In this document: one piece after another, positions 1 through 5,804 of the stretch
Position numbering within the stretch: the first letter of the stretch is position 1
How the letters are laid out: the number at the start of each line of letters is the position of its first letter
NCBI GenBank assembly: GCA_018827585.1
Contig: JAHJXP010000105.1
Coordinates: 1-7,181, forward strand
DNA from: Pseudomonadota bacterium
GTDB lineage: Bacteria; Desulfobacterota; Syntrophia; Syntrophales; UBA5619
Length of the DNA: 7,181 bases
Direction: 5' to 3'
Program-made: the position numbers and the translations under genes
The notes under the pieces: generated by a model
Databases searched by the model: none
Seen by the model: the letters and a program-made list of their open reading frames with translations, nothing else
What the model was told of the DNA's origin: nothing

Positions 1-234
1 ATTTTTGTCCAGGGCCTGGATCTTCTCCAGCACCTCGAACCCGCTCATCCCGGGCATCATCAGATCCAGGAGGATCAGATCGATCTCGTCCGGCGTTTTA
101 TCAAGCGCGGCGAGACCGGCTTCTCCGTTTTCCGCCGGGATGACGGACAGGCCGTTCTTGGAGAGTATGCGGTCGCACCCGTCCCGCATGAGCTGTTCAT
201 CGTCGATGACGAGAATTTTTTGCTGGTCCGGCAT
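1..234 (-). CDS. Response regulator receiver protein, N-terminal part (cut by window edge)
   Basis: The minus strand encodes 78 codons from an ATG at 234 to the window edge. The product is the first two thirds of a CheY-like receiver domain. The acidic pair is D11-D12 in ILVIDDE and the predicted phosphoacceptor is D57 in LLLDLMMPG. The remaining receiver residues (Thr/Ser and Lys) and any output domain lie outside the window. The start is well supported: GAAGGAGG sits a few bases before the ATG. It follows the other response regulator by 57 bp and the histidine kinase upstream on the same strand, so it is probably the last visible member of one signalling operon. The target cannot be told from this part. 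Family assignment is secure; whether it is a single-domain or an output-domain protein is unknown. Confidence 0.88.
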   Translation of the reverse strand, partial: MPDQQKILVIDDEQLMRDGCDRILSKNGLSVIPAENGEAGLAALDKTPDEIDLILLDLMMPGMSGFEVLEKIQALDKN

Positions 235-291
235 TGGTCCTCCTTCAGGGGCAAGATGGGGGAGGCGCCTTCCGTTTCCTCATCCTGAGCC

Positions 292-678
292 TTACTGCCT
301 GGAAAGAAGCGTCTCGATCCGCTTTACCAGTTCCTCCGGTTCAACCGGCTTGTCTATGTAGTCATCCGCCTCCGTCTCCATTCCCATCCGATGGCTGTAA
401 CGGGTGGTGGATATATGCGAAACCACCGCCGTCAGCAGCAGAACGGGGATGTCGCAAAGAGCAGGATCCGCCTTGAGCTCCTTGCAGACTGTGTACCCGT
501 CCTTGTCCGGCATCATGACGTCCAGGACGATGAGGTCCGGCTTCTCCGCTTTTGCCTTCTCAAGCCCCTCAATCCCGCCGTAGGCGGCAATCACGTCGTA
601 GCGCTTGGATTTCAAAATGAGCGACGTCGCCTCCACCATGTCCGGGTCATCGTCAACTACCAGGATTTTTACTCCCAT
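292..678 (-). CDS. Single-domain response regulator (CheY-like receiver)
   Basis: The 128-residue product is one complete receiver domain with no output domain. The acidic pocket is D9-D11 in VVDDDPD, the predicted phosphoacceptor is D53 in IVLDVMMPDKDGY, the switch Thr is T83 in LLLTA, and the conserved Lys is K110 in DYIDKP. Such proteins relay phosphate or act through protein contacts rather than by binding DNA. The ATG at 678 has a GGAGG site just upstream, which overlaps the stop codon of a short remnant frame ending at 681. It lies 242 bp after the hybrid-free PAS kinase and 57 bp before a second receiver gene, so phosphorylation by that kinase is a reasonable inference. Between beta-4 and beta-5 there is an insertion of about ten residues containing SHISTTRYSHRMG, longer than in CheY and seen in several stand-alone receivers. 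Confidence 0.92.
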   Translation of the reverse strand: MGVKILVVDDDPDMVEATSLILKSKRYDVIAAYGGIEGLEKAKAEKPDLIVLDVMMPDKDGYTVCKELKADPALCDIPVLLLTAVVSHISTTRYSHRMGMETEADDYIDKPVEPEELVKRIETLLSRQ

Positions 679-680
679 CG

Positions 681-872
681 TTATCCTCCCTGCCTATAAC
701 AATCCTTTATTTTCGAGGAGTATGATTGGAAAATCTCCTTCACCTCTTTGGACCCCGCAAAACCGGAAGGCAACACCTTGATCTTCCCGCGCCGGAACAT
801 CTGCCACCCCAGCCCCGCATCCTTAAAAATGAACTCCCGGGCGCTGTCGACCGTTCGTTTGGCTGCATCTGC
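681..872 (-). pseudogene. Gene remnant between kinase and response regulator; possibly the C-terminal tail of an HdrC-like Fe-S protein
   Basis: A 63-codon open stretch lies in the same frame as the histidine kinase, separated from its stop at 921 by two further stops. It ends with a TAA two bases before the ATG of the response regulator. The stretch contains LGWQMFRRGKIKVLP followed by a charged helix with KEVKEIFQSY. This resembles the short tail (aromatic-x-x-F-x-x-G-K-x-x-x-x-P, then a helix) found at the C-terminus of HdrC-like and related iron-sulfur proteins, but no cysteine cluster motif remains. An ATG at 800 could start a 39-residue peptide, with only a weak G-rich site before it. 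The likeliest reading is a decayed gene end; a small functional ORF cannot be excluded. The HdrC link rests on memory of the family pattern and is weak. Confidence 0.35.
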
Positions 873-920
873 TTACCTCGCGGGAATGGATGTAAAGCGG
901 GGTTTTCGCGCTTCATCCTA

Positions 921-2492
921 CTATAATGCAAAGGTCCTTATCAAGGGAAAACGGCGGTCATGCATCCGCTGGAGCCCCTTGACGCTTTCCTGTCCCCCGA
1001 TATATCCGGCTACCCCGGAATGACCCTCCGCGATCGGTTGAGTTTCCGGGTAAGGCGCGAGCGGGATGGTAAAGGTGGTGCCGACGCCCACCTTGCTTTT
1101 CACCTCTATCTTGCTTCCGTGACCTTCGATAATGCCGTAGGCGGTGCTCAGTCCCAGCCCCGTTCCCTTGCCAACGGCTTTTGTGGTGAAAAAAGGATCG
1201 AAAATCCGGGTAAGGTTTTCTTCGGGAATGCCTTCCCCGGTATCCGTGAATTCGATCATGATCTGCTTGCGCTCCCGGTCAAAAGAAGTGGCGATGGTCA
1301 AGGTCCCGCTTCCGTGCATGGCCTCCGCGGCGTTCACCGTAATATTCATAAAGACCTGCTTGAGTTGGCTGGCGTTCCCGAGCGCAAAGGGAAGCGAAGG
1401 TTCCAGATTCTTGATGATCCGGATGTTGTGGAAAAACGCCTGATTCTCCAGAAAGAACAGTCCTTCGGTAATGGTCAGATTGATATCGACCGGCTCCATC
1501 TTTGGCTCGCTCTGGCGGGCAAATTCGAGAAGGCTTTTCACAATCTCCTTGCAGCGTCCCGCCTCCCGGATGATCCGGGCAAGATCCTGCCGTTTGTCGT
1601 CATCAGGGGGGTGGTCCTCAAGCATAAGGCTCGCATAGATGAGGATCCCCCCGAGAGGATTGTTGATCTCGTGGGCGATGCCGGCGGCAAGCTTTCCCAG
1701 GGACGCCAGCTTTTCCGAGCTGACGAGCTGCATATGGGTCTCCTCGAGCTTGCGTTCCATGGCAAGCCGCGGCCTCAGGTCGGTGAATATCCCTACGCTG
1801 GCCGTTTCTTTGCCCTCGCTGTCATAGATCAGCGCCGCCGAAAGCTGGAATGGGATTTCCTCACCGTTTTTGCTGACCAGATTGAGCTGCGACGGGTTGA
1901 GTTTGCCGACGCCCCCATGCTCCGGGCTGCGGAGCTTTTTCATGATTTCCTTGGCTACCCCTTCCGGGTAGAGTTTCGTGATGTGGATCTTGCCGATCAT
2001 CTCTTCCGCCGTGTAACCGGTCAGGTTTTCCGCCCCATTGTTGAAAATGAAGATGTTTCCCTTCATGTCGGCGGCAATGATCCCGTCCACGGAGCTGGAG
2101 ATCAGGTTCCGGAAAAATTCATTGGCCTCCCTGACTTCGCTCTCGATCCTTTTCTGGTCGGTGATGTCGCGGATATAGGCGTAGGCCTTGTCCCTGCCGT
2201 CGGGCGGGGTTGCCAGGACAATGCATATTTCCGCATCTCTGACATTGCCGCCGGCGGTGGTGAACTGAATTTCCGTACAGGTTTTTTCTCCGTACTTTTC
2301 CGGATGGGGAAATATGTCTTCGAGGAGCGCCCGGCTTTTGTCGCCGAGGAGTTCGGCTATGGTCATCCCCATGATCCGGGCGTGCTCATAGGCCGTGATC
2401 TGCGATATGGTGCGGTTTGCATATTCGACCCTCAGGCGGTCGTTGAAGACCAGTATCCCATCATTAGACAATTCAATAATGGACTGAAACAT
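921..2492 (-). CDS. Soluble PAS-PAS sensor histidine kinase
   Basis: The protein is a cytoplasmic sensor kinase of about 523 residues with no membrane segment. A first PAS domain spans about residues 3-115 (DGILVFND, then YAYIRDITDQKR). A second spans about 125-245 (VDGIIAADMKGNIFIFNNGAENLTGY). The HisKA dimerisation helix follows, with phosphoacceptor His in LAAGIAHEINNPLGG (about residue 274). The ATPase domain shows the N-box NITVNAAEAM, the G1 box DTGEGIPEEN, the F-box FDPFFTTK and the G2 box GKGTGLGLS. After the usual ending (FTIPLAPY) there is an atypical tail of about 45 residues. Its frame continues past three stops into the remnant at 872-681, suggesting the original end has been lost. 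The start is uncertain: ATG at 2492 or TTG at 2498, neither with a strong ribosome site. It follows the truncated metF by 36 bp, so it is probably co-transcribed from the outward promoter in the left repeat arm. Signal sensed: unknown, possibly redox or small ligand through PAS. Confidence 0.93.
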   Translation of the reverse strand: MFQSIIELSNDGILVFNDRLRVEYANRTISQITAYEHARIMGMTIAELLGDKSRALLEDIFPHPEKYGEKTCTEIQFTTAGGNVRDAEICIVLATPPDGRDKAYAYIRDITDQKRIESEVREANEFFRNLISSSVDGIIAADMKGNIFIFNNGAENLTGYTAEEMIGKIHITKLYPEGVAKEIMKKLRSPEHGGVGKLNPSQLNLVSKNGEEIPFQLSAALIYDSEGKETASVGIFTDLRPRLAMERKLEETHMQLVSSEKLASLGKLAAGIAHEINNPLGGILIYASLMLEDHPPDDDKRQDLARIIREAGRCKEIVKSLLEFARQSEPKMEPVDINLTITEGLFFLENQAFFHNIRIIKNLEPSLPFALGNASQLKQVFMNITVNAAEAMHGSGTLTIATSFDRERKQIMIEFTDTGEGIPEENLTRIFDPFFTTKAVGKGTGLGLSTAYGIIEGHGSKIEVKSKVGVGTTFTIPLAPYPETQPIAEGHSGVAGYIGGQESVKGLQRMHDRRFPLIRTFAL

Positions 2493-2528
2493 TTTCAAAT
2501 CCGCATATCGGGGGTTTAAAACCTGTTT

Positions 2529-2867
2529 CTATTCCACCTTGGGCCGGGGCAGCAGGCCCGCCTGCTCCACAATCCGGCCGATCATCTGTTCCCATTCGAT
2601 GGCCATGATATGAACGCCGTGAATCCCCTCGATCTCCCTGACCTGCTCGATCTGTTCCACGCAGATCCTGATGCCTTCCTCCGCCCCTTTGGCGGCCTTG
2701 GCCATGCGGTCGATGATGGCCTGCGGGATGGTGATCCCCGACACGTTCTTGGCCATGTAGCGCGCCATACCGGCTGATTTGAGGGGGGTGATGCCCGCCA
2801 TGATGTGGGCCTTTTCATGGACGCCCAGGTCCCGGATCATCCTCATCCATTCCTTGAAGCGTTCCAT
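2529..2867 (-). pseudogene. metF: Truncated second copy of metF (C-terminal third only)
   Basis: The 112-residue frame aligns without stops to about residues 195-307 of the complete MetF encoded at 3477-4400. Shared landmarks are GMARYMAKNVSGITIP, IIDRMAKA, AEEGI, MAIEWE and the ending LLPRP. The fragment lacks two residues (Ala-Gly) of the full copy near AKAPKG. The N-terminal two thirds of the TIM barrel are absent, including the catalytic Glu (E21 in the full copy) and most of the flavin and folate sites, so it cannot be an active reductase. Homology stops within about one codon of the left inverted repeat arm. The frame stays open upstream into the arm as far as about 2930, so translation from further upstream is possible. 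The two copies differ at many synonymous and amino-acid positions and in base composition, so this is not a recent duplicate. It is either a separate paralogue truncated by the insertion, or a remnant acquired with the kinase region. Confidence 0.85.
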
Positions 2868-2869
2868 GT

Positions 2870-2947
2870 ATTGATAAGAAGTCCCTTTTTTGTTGGGGAA
2901 GTATAAGAGTAATTTTTCTTCTATGTCAAGTCAATAATCCTATAAAT
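2870..2947. repeat. Left arm of a ~77-bp imperfect inverted repeat
   Basis: Read on the minus strand this arm begins at the inner edge and ends with ...GGGACTTCTTATCAAT. It matches the right arm (3349-3425) at about 72 of 77 positions, with one single-base indel and five substitutions. Two of the substitutions fall in the -10 hexamer of the embedded promoter. The outer edge abuts the truncated metF. No target-site duplication is visible outside the two arms. Confidence 0.9.
2900..2929 (-). promoter_or_regulatory. Outward sigma70-like promoter in left repeat arm
   Basis: On the minus strand TTGACA (2929-2924) is followed after 18 bp by TATACT (2905-2900), five of six matches to the consensus -10. 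It would drive the truncated metF, the histidine kinase and the response regulators. The same -35 and spacer recur in the right arm, facing the other way. This is a consensus match only; no transcript start is known. Confidence 0.55.
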
Positions 2948-3276
2948 TATGGCAGGTATCGCTGTCGATTTCCACAGATATGCCCTGTGAGAGTTTCTTG
3001 GGGGGCAAAGGAAGGCCACGTCAAGCGTTTTTCACGGGTATTACCAGTGGCGGCGGGCATTTTCAGGCATAATCCGGGCGCACCTCATCACGGCATCTTG
3101 TTTTTCTTTCAGGATTAAGCCTGGATATAGGCATCCCAGGGATATTCGGGGTCTCGGCAGATGTGATCGTCATTCATGGGTAATTTGAGAGTAATCATCC
3201 AGGGGGTATGCGGCAACAGGCGGGGAGTGTGCTTTGGGAATTGGTCTCGATTTGAGAAGCCTACACAAGGCGACTT
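2948..3276. other. Interior of the inverted-repeat block, no recognisable gene
   Basis: This stretch of about 330 bp between the left arm and the intron domain V holds no frame with a recognisable protein family. A minus-strand frame from 3405 to 3115 (96 codons) crosses the intron structure and the right arm and looks like chance. The segment before 3277 may be the tail of intron domain IV, but no reverse-transcriptase or maturase motif is visible. The origin of the rest, about 2948-3110, is unknown. Confidence 0.4.
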
Positions 3277-3350
3277 GAACCGCCGTGTACGGACCCGTAT
3301 ACCCGGTGGTGTTGGAGGGCGAAGGCCGTGAGGCCTTCCCCTATCCCGAT
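3277..3350 (+). mobile_element. 3' end of a group II intron (domains V and VI), remnant
   Basis: Domain V is recognisable at about 3277-3312. It has the form GAACCGCCGTGTACGG, a short loop, then CGTATACCCGGTGGTG, with the catalytic AxCGC-like strand and its pairing partner. Domain VI follows at about 3314-3350: GGGCGAAGGCC pairs with GGCCTTCCCC across a GTGA loop. An unpaired A at 3343, seven bases before the end, is placed as a branch point, and the 3' terminus is CTATCCCGAT, ending in AT as expected (AY rule). This layout matches the conserved end of bacterial group II introns. No intron-encoded reverse transcriptase and no 5' end (GTGYG) were found upstream within the block, so the element is a truncated relic. 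The terminus coincides with the inner edge of the right inverted repeat arm, so the flanking exon is the repeat itself. Confidence 0.78.
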
Positions 3351-3425
3351 TTGTAAGATAATTGATTGACATAGAAGAAAAATTACTCTTATATCTCCCC
3401 AACAAAAAAGGGACTTCTTATCAAT
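3349..3425. repeat. Right arm of the ~77-bp imperfect inverted repeat
   Basis: This is the reverse complement of the left arm at 2870-2947, with about 72 of 77 positions identical. Its inner edge is at the group II intron 3' terminus and its outer edge is 52 bp before the metF start codon. In both arms one frame in the outward direction is open, encoding DIEEKLLLY(F/L)PNKKGTSYQ. In the left arm that frame runs on into the metF fragment, and in the right arm it stops at a TGA at 3424-3426. Confidence 0.9.
3366..3395 (+). promoter_or_regulatory. Outward sigma70-like promoter upstream of metF
   Basis: A perfect TTGACA (3366-3371) is followed after 18 bp by TATATC (3390-3395), four of six matches; TTATAT at 17 bp is an alternative. 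It lies about 80 bp before the metF start and could drive the whole redox operon to metV. Compared with the left arm the -10 differs by a swap of two bases, so the two promoters may differ in strength. Confidence 0.55.
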
Positions 3426-3476
3426 GAAAATTAAACTCTTAATGAAGCCATCGTCATAAAGAAAAAGGAAATATCC

Positions 3477-4400
3477 ATGAAATCAGGAAGCCGTCTTGAA
3501 AGAGTTCTCGAAGCTGGTCATTTTGCTTTCACTTCTGAGCTCGGCCCGCCCCAGGGGGCCAATGTGGAGGCGATCCGGAAAAAAGCAAGTTATCTAAAAG
3601 GGATCACCGATATGGTGAACATCACAGATAACCAAACTGCTGTTGTGCGAATGGCAAGTTGGGCGGCGGCTTTAATTGCCATTCAGGAAGGGTTGGAACC
3701 GAACTATCAGATGGTCTGTCGGGACCGCAACCGCATCGCCATGCAGAGCGATATCCTGGGCGCCTACGCTCATGGTATCCGGAATATGCTCTGTCTGTCA
3801 GGCGACCACCAGCAATTTGGCAACCATCCTTTAACCAAGGGGGTCTTCGACATCGATTCCATTCAACTGGTCCAGATGGTCAAGAGGATGCGGGATGACA
3901 AAAAATTTCTTAACGGCGATGAAATTGATGAGGCGCCTCAGATATTCATCGGCGCTGCTGCAAATCCTTTTGCTGAACCTTTTGAATGGCGGGTCCATCG
4001 TTTGGCAAAAAAAATAAGTGCGGGGGCGGACTTTATCCAGACTCAATGCATTTATGACATGAAACTGTTCCGGGAATGGATGAAACAGGCCAGCGATATG
4101 GGACTCACCGAAAAGGTGCACATCCTGGCGGGAGTGACTCCTCTTAAATCAGGAGGTATGGCCCGATACATGGCGAAGAATGTCTCCGGCATCACTATTC
4201 CTGATGATATAATAGACCGGATGGCAAAAGCGCCGAAGGGCGCCGGCGCCGAAGAAGGAATTAAAATCTGCCTTGAGCAGATTGAGGAGTTGAAAGAAAT
4301 TAAAGGAGTACATGGGATTCATCTGATGGCCATTGAATGGGAACACCGGGTGCCGGAAATCGCTGAACGGGCGAAGCTCCTTCCCAGACCTCAAGTTTAG
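3477..4400 (+). CDS. metF: Methylenetetrahydrofolate reductase catalytic subunit (MetF, Wood-Ljungdahl type)
   Basis: The 307-residue product is a complete MTHFR TIM barrel that interconverts 5,10-methylene-THF and 5-methyl-THF using a flavin. The catalytic Glu is E21 in FTSELGPP. Other family landmarks are DNQTAVVRM (51-59), the flavin-site segment QMVCRDRNR (78-86), CLSGDH (106-111), GADFIQTQ (183-190), and GMARYMAKNVSGI with LLPRP at the C-terminus. It is about the length of the MetF subunit that works with MetV in acetogens and related anaerobes. The ATG at 3477 has an AAGGAA site in good position. It is the first gene of a plus-strand set that ends with metV at 6968, and an outward promoter in the right repeat arm lies upstream. 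Unlike in acetogens, metV does not follow directly: three electron-transfer genes lie between. A truncated paralogue lies at 2867-2529 on the other strand. No NAD(P)H-binding partner is encoded here, so the electron donor or acceptor is probably the downstream module. Confidence 0.93.
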   Translation: MKSGSRLERVLEAGHFAFTSELGPPQGANVEAIRKKASYLKGITDMVNITDNQTAVVRMASWAAALIAIQEGLEPNYQMVCRDRNRIAMQSDILGAYAHGIRNMLCLSGDHQQFGNHPLTKGVFDIDSIQLVQMVKRMRDDKKFLNGDEIDEAPQIFIGAAANPFAEPFEWRVHRLAKKISAGADFIQTQCIYDMKLFREWMKQASDMGLTEKVHILAGVTPLKSGGMARYMAKNVSGITIPDDIIDRMAKAPKGAGAEEGIKICLEQIEELKEIKGVHGIHLMAIEWEHRVPEIAERAKLLPRPQV

Positions 4401-4420
4401 ATCAAGGGGGACACAGGGGG

Positions 4421-4565
4421 CAGGGGTCAGGGATTAGGGAAAGCCAGTGATGATAAAAAGCTATCGAGTTTAGAGGTTTGGCAGAAAGCAATGGATTTGG
4501 TGGTGATATGCTATCAGATGCCGAAGAAGTTCCCGAACCCCGATCCTCTCGAACCCTGACCCCTG
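4421..4565. repeat. Inverted G/C-rich repeats flanking a gene relic in the metF downstream gap
   Basis: CAGGGGTCAGGG at 4421-4432 is matched exactly in reverse complement by CCCTGACCCCTG at 4554-4565. Related short units (AGGGATTAGGG at 4429-4439, CCGATCCC at 4571-4578, CCCGATCC nearby) surround them. The pair encloses the relic of an intervening-sequence protein gene. The arrangement looks like a small non-autonomous mobile or repetitive element sitting in the 231-bp gap between metF and the membrane protein gene. Confidence 0.6.
4450..4559 (+). pseudogene. Frameshifted relic of a 23S rRNA intervening-sequence (S23, four-helix bundle) protein gene
   Basis: An ATG at 4450 reads MIKSYRV and stops at 4471. 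Shifting frame by one base at about 4468 gives LEVWQKAMDLVVICYQMPKK and then FPNPDPLEP before a TGA at 4557. Together this matches the start of the four-helix bundle proteins encoded in 23S rRNA intervening sequences and as stand-alone genes (consensus near SYRDLEVWQKAMDLV...CY...K.FP). A single deleted base between the Arg and Leu codons would explain the shift. The C-terminal helices are missing; after the first helix the sequence runs into the G/C-rich repeat. It is not functional as a protein. The source rRNA insertion or stand-alone copy is not in the window. Confidence 0.7.
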
Positions 4566-4631
4566 ATCTCCGATCCCTGGCCCACGTGAACGGTTACGCT
4601 TTCTTGAAATAAACAGAATAAGGAGAGGTTC

Positions 4632-5297
4632 ATGTACGATTTGATTGGAGGTCAGTTGGTATCCACTGCTTTTGTCGTATTTGTTTCGGGGCTCCTCTAT
4701 CAGGGGAGCCGATTTTTCAAATTGACGAAAAAAAAAGAATGGATTTTGCCGCCCCTCGCTGGTGCGGAAAAACGTGTAAAAAAAACAGTGGTGCAATACA
4801 TCGTTGCTGGTCTTACTTCCCTGCAAGGGACTTTGTGGAAAACCGATCCCCTCATGATGATTGTGACATCGGTGTTCCATGTCTGTCTGATTCTCGCTCC
4901 CATTTTCTTGCTTGGACATAATATGCTCCTGGATCAGTCCTGGGGTTTGAGCCTTTGGAGTCTTCCCGAATCCTTCACCAATGGGTTGACAATAGTGGTT
5001 CTGATCTGCGCAGCGTTTTTCATGATGCGGCGCCTTTTTCTGGCTCGGGTTCGAGCCATCACTTCGTTCCACGATTATTTTGTCCTGCTCATAGCAGTCG
5101 CCCCCTTCCTTACCGGATTTCTGGCCTATCATCAGTGGTTTGACTATCGTATCGTGATGATCCTTCACATTCTCGCAGGAGAACTCATGCTCATCACCAT
5201 CCCATTCACGAAATTAGGTCACATGCTCTTTTTCTTCCTGTATCGTTTCTTTATTGGGAGCGAATACAGTTTTACCAGGGGAAACCGAACATGGTAA
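4632..5297 (+). CDS. NarI/DsrM-like integral membrane b-type cytochrome subunit
   Basis: The 221-residue protein has about five hydrophobic membrane segments (near residues 8-25, 75-97, 115-133, 147-165 and 174-203). The layout fits the nitrate reductase gamma / DsrM / TmcC family of quinone-reactive cytochromes b. Histidines able to hold two hemes sit in segment 2 (H83 in VFHVC, H96 in LGHNMLL) and in segment 5 (H179 in ILHILAGE, H196 in KLGHMLFFF). The 17-residue spacing of the last pair is close to that of NarI. Heme ligation is inferred from this pattern. The ATG at 4632 follows AAGGAGAGG. The gene lies 30 bp before a two-cluster iron-sulfur protein, and a periplasmic tetraheme cytochrome follows, the classic partners of such subunits. 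Within this operon it should carry electrons across or into the membrane, linking cytoplasmic MetFV with the quinone pool or periplasmic cytochrome. A role for an unrelated oxidoreductase brought in by transfer is the main alternative. Confidence 0.78.
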   Translation: MYDLIGGQLVSTAFVVFVSGLLYQGSRFFKLTKKKEWILPPLAGAEKRVKKTVVQYIVAGLTSLQGTLWKTDPLMMIVTSVFHVCLILAPIFLLGHNMLLDQSWGLSLWSLPESFTNGLTIVVLICAAFFMMRRLFLARVRAITSFHDYFVLLIAVAPFLTGFLAYHQWFDYRIVMILHILAGELMLITIPFTKLGHMLFFFLYRFFIGSEYSFTRGNRTW

Positions 5298-5327
5298 CGT
5301 AAATGATGTTAATGAAATAGGGAATAA

Positions 5328-5741
5328 ATGGAGAACAATATGTCCAGCCAGGAAATAAAGCCCATCGATACCGAAGAGATCAAAGAGATGCTTAATCGAC
5401 AAAAAGGCAAAATGAAACGATATCTGTCTTTTTGCGCCCATTGCAGTCTTTGTGCAGAGAGCTGCTTCTTATATAGGACTCATAACAAAGATCCCCAATA
5501 CATGCCCTCTTACAAGGTCATTCAATCTTTAGGGAAATTATATAAAAAACGGGGTAAAGTGGATCGCCGATTTTTAATAGAGATCAAGGGGATCGTGTGG
5601 AGAAACTGTGTCCTCTGTGGCCGTTGTTATTGCCCGATCGGCATCCATGTTCCCAGCATGATTGCTTTTGCCCGCAGCATCTGCCGATCTCAGGACGTCT
5701 ATCCTCAGATCGATGAGGTCTCTTCGGAAAGCTGGTTGTAG
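5328..5741 (+). CDS. HdrC/DsrK-like protein with two [4Fe-4S]-type cysteine clusters
   Basis: The 137-residue protein has two cysteine motifs. The first is the standard C36-x2-C39-x2-C42-x3-C46 (CAHCSLCAESC). The second is C94-x2-C97-x2-C100-x-C102-P (CVLCGRCYCP), in which the last spacing is one residue instead of the usual three. Then comes IGIHVPSMIAFARSICRSQ, as in the N-terminal part of HdrC, DsrK and TmcB proteins. The cysteine-rich CCG domains that follow in HdrD/DsrK are absent; the protein ends at a place where those begin. It therefore looks like an electron wire without its own catalytic cluster. No signal peptide: it should sit on the cytoplasmic face. The start could also be the in-frame ATG at 5340, which has GGAG six bases before it. 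The gene follows the membrane cytochrome gene by 30 bp and precedes the cytochrome c gene by 116 bp. Inferred role: passing electrons between MetV/MetF and the membrane subunit. Confidence 0.8.
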   Translation: MENNMSSQEIKPIDTEEIKEMLNRQKGKMKRYLSFCAHCSLCAESCFLYRTHNKDPQYMPSYKVIQSLGKLYKKRGKVDRRFLIEIKGIVWRNCVLCGRCYCPIGIHVPSMIAFARSICRSQDVYPQIDEVSSESWL

Positions 5742-5766
5742 ATCTAAAAAATCTTTTGACCAACAT

Positions 5767-5804
5767 TGTATCAAATGGATGGGTAGAAAGAAAGGCTTGA
5801 TACA
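5767..5804. repeat. Short inverted repeat in the intergenic gap before the cytochrome c gene
   Basis: TGTATCAA (5767-5774) is matched in reverse complement by TTGATACA (5797-5804), separated by 22 bp. It lies in the 116-bp gap between the iron-sulfur protein and cytochrome genes. It could be a regulator site or an RNA hairpin that sets expression of the downstream genes. No poly-T run follows, so it is not a standard terminator. The match is short and may be chance. Confidence 0.3.

Noticed and set aside
960..2519. A 519-codon plus-strand open frame antisense to the histidine kinase
   Set aside because: The minus strand shows all kinase boxes in order (H, N, G1, F, G2) and two PAS domains. 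The plus-strand translation has no recognisable family and is a G+C-driven shadow.
2881..2900. Rho-independent terminator suggested by the T-run at 2885-2891
   Set aside because: No G+C-rich stem precedes the T-run on either strand; the run lies within the promoter-bearing repeat arm.
3115..3405. A 96-codon minus-strand frame across the intron tail and right repeat arm
   Set aside because: It overlaps the RNA structure of domains V and VI and the promoter repeat. Such spurious frames are common over group II intron ends.
2870..3425. Inverted repeat as an assembly or amplification fold-back artefact
   Set aside because: The arms differ by five substitutions and one indel, and the flanks beyond them are different sequences, including diverged metF copies. 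A fold-back artefact would give identical arms.
3424..3459. A 10-codon leader-like frame (MKIKLLMKPSS) before metF
   Set aside because: It has no ribosome site, no regulatory codon run and no attenuator hairpin after it. It probably arises by chance.
4470..5168. A 232-codon minus-strand open frame over the membrane protein gene
   Set aside because: The plus strand encodes a coherent five-helix protein with a strong ribosome site. The minus translation is low-complexity, rich in His, Gln and Lys, and has no family features.
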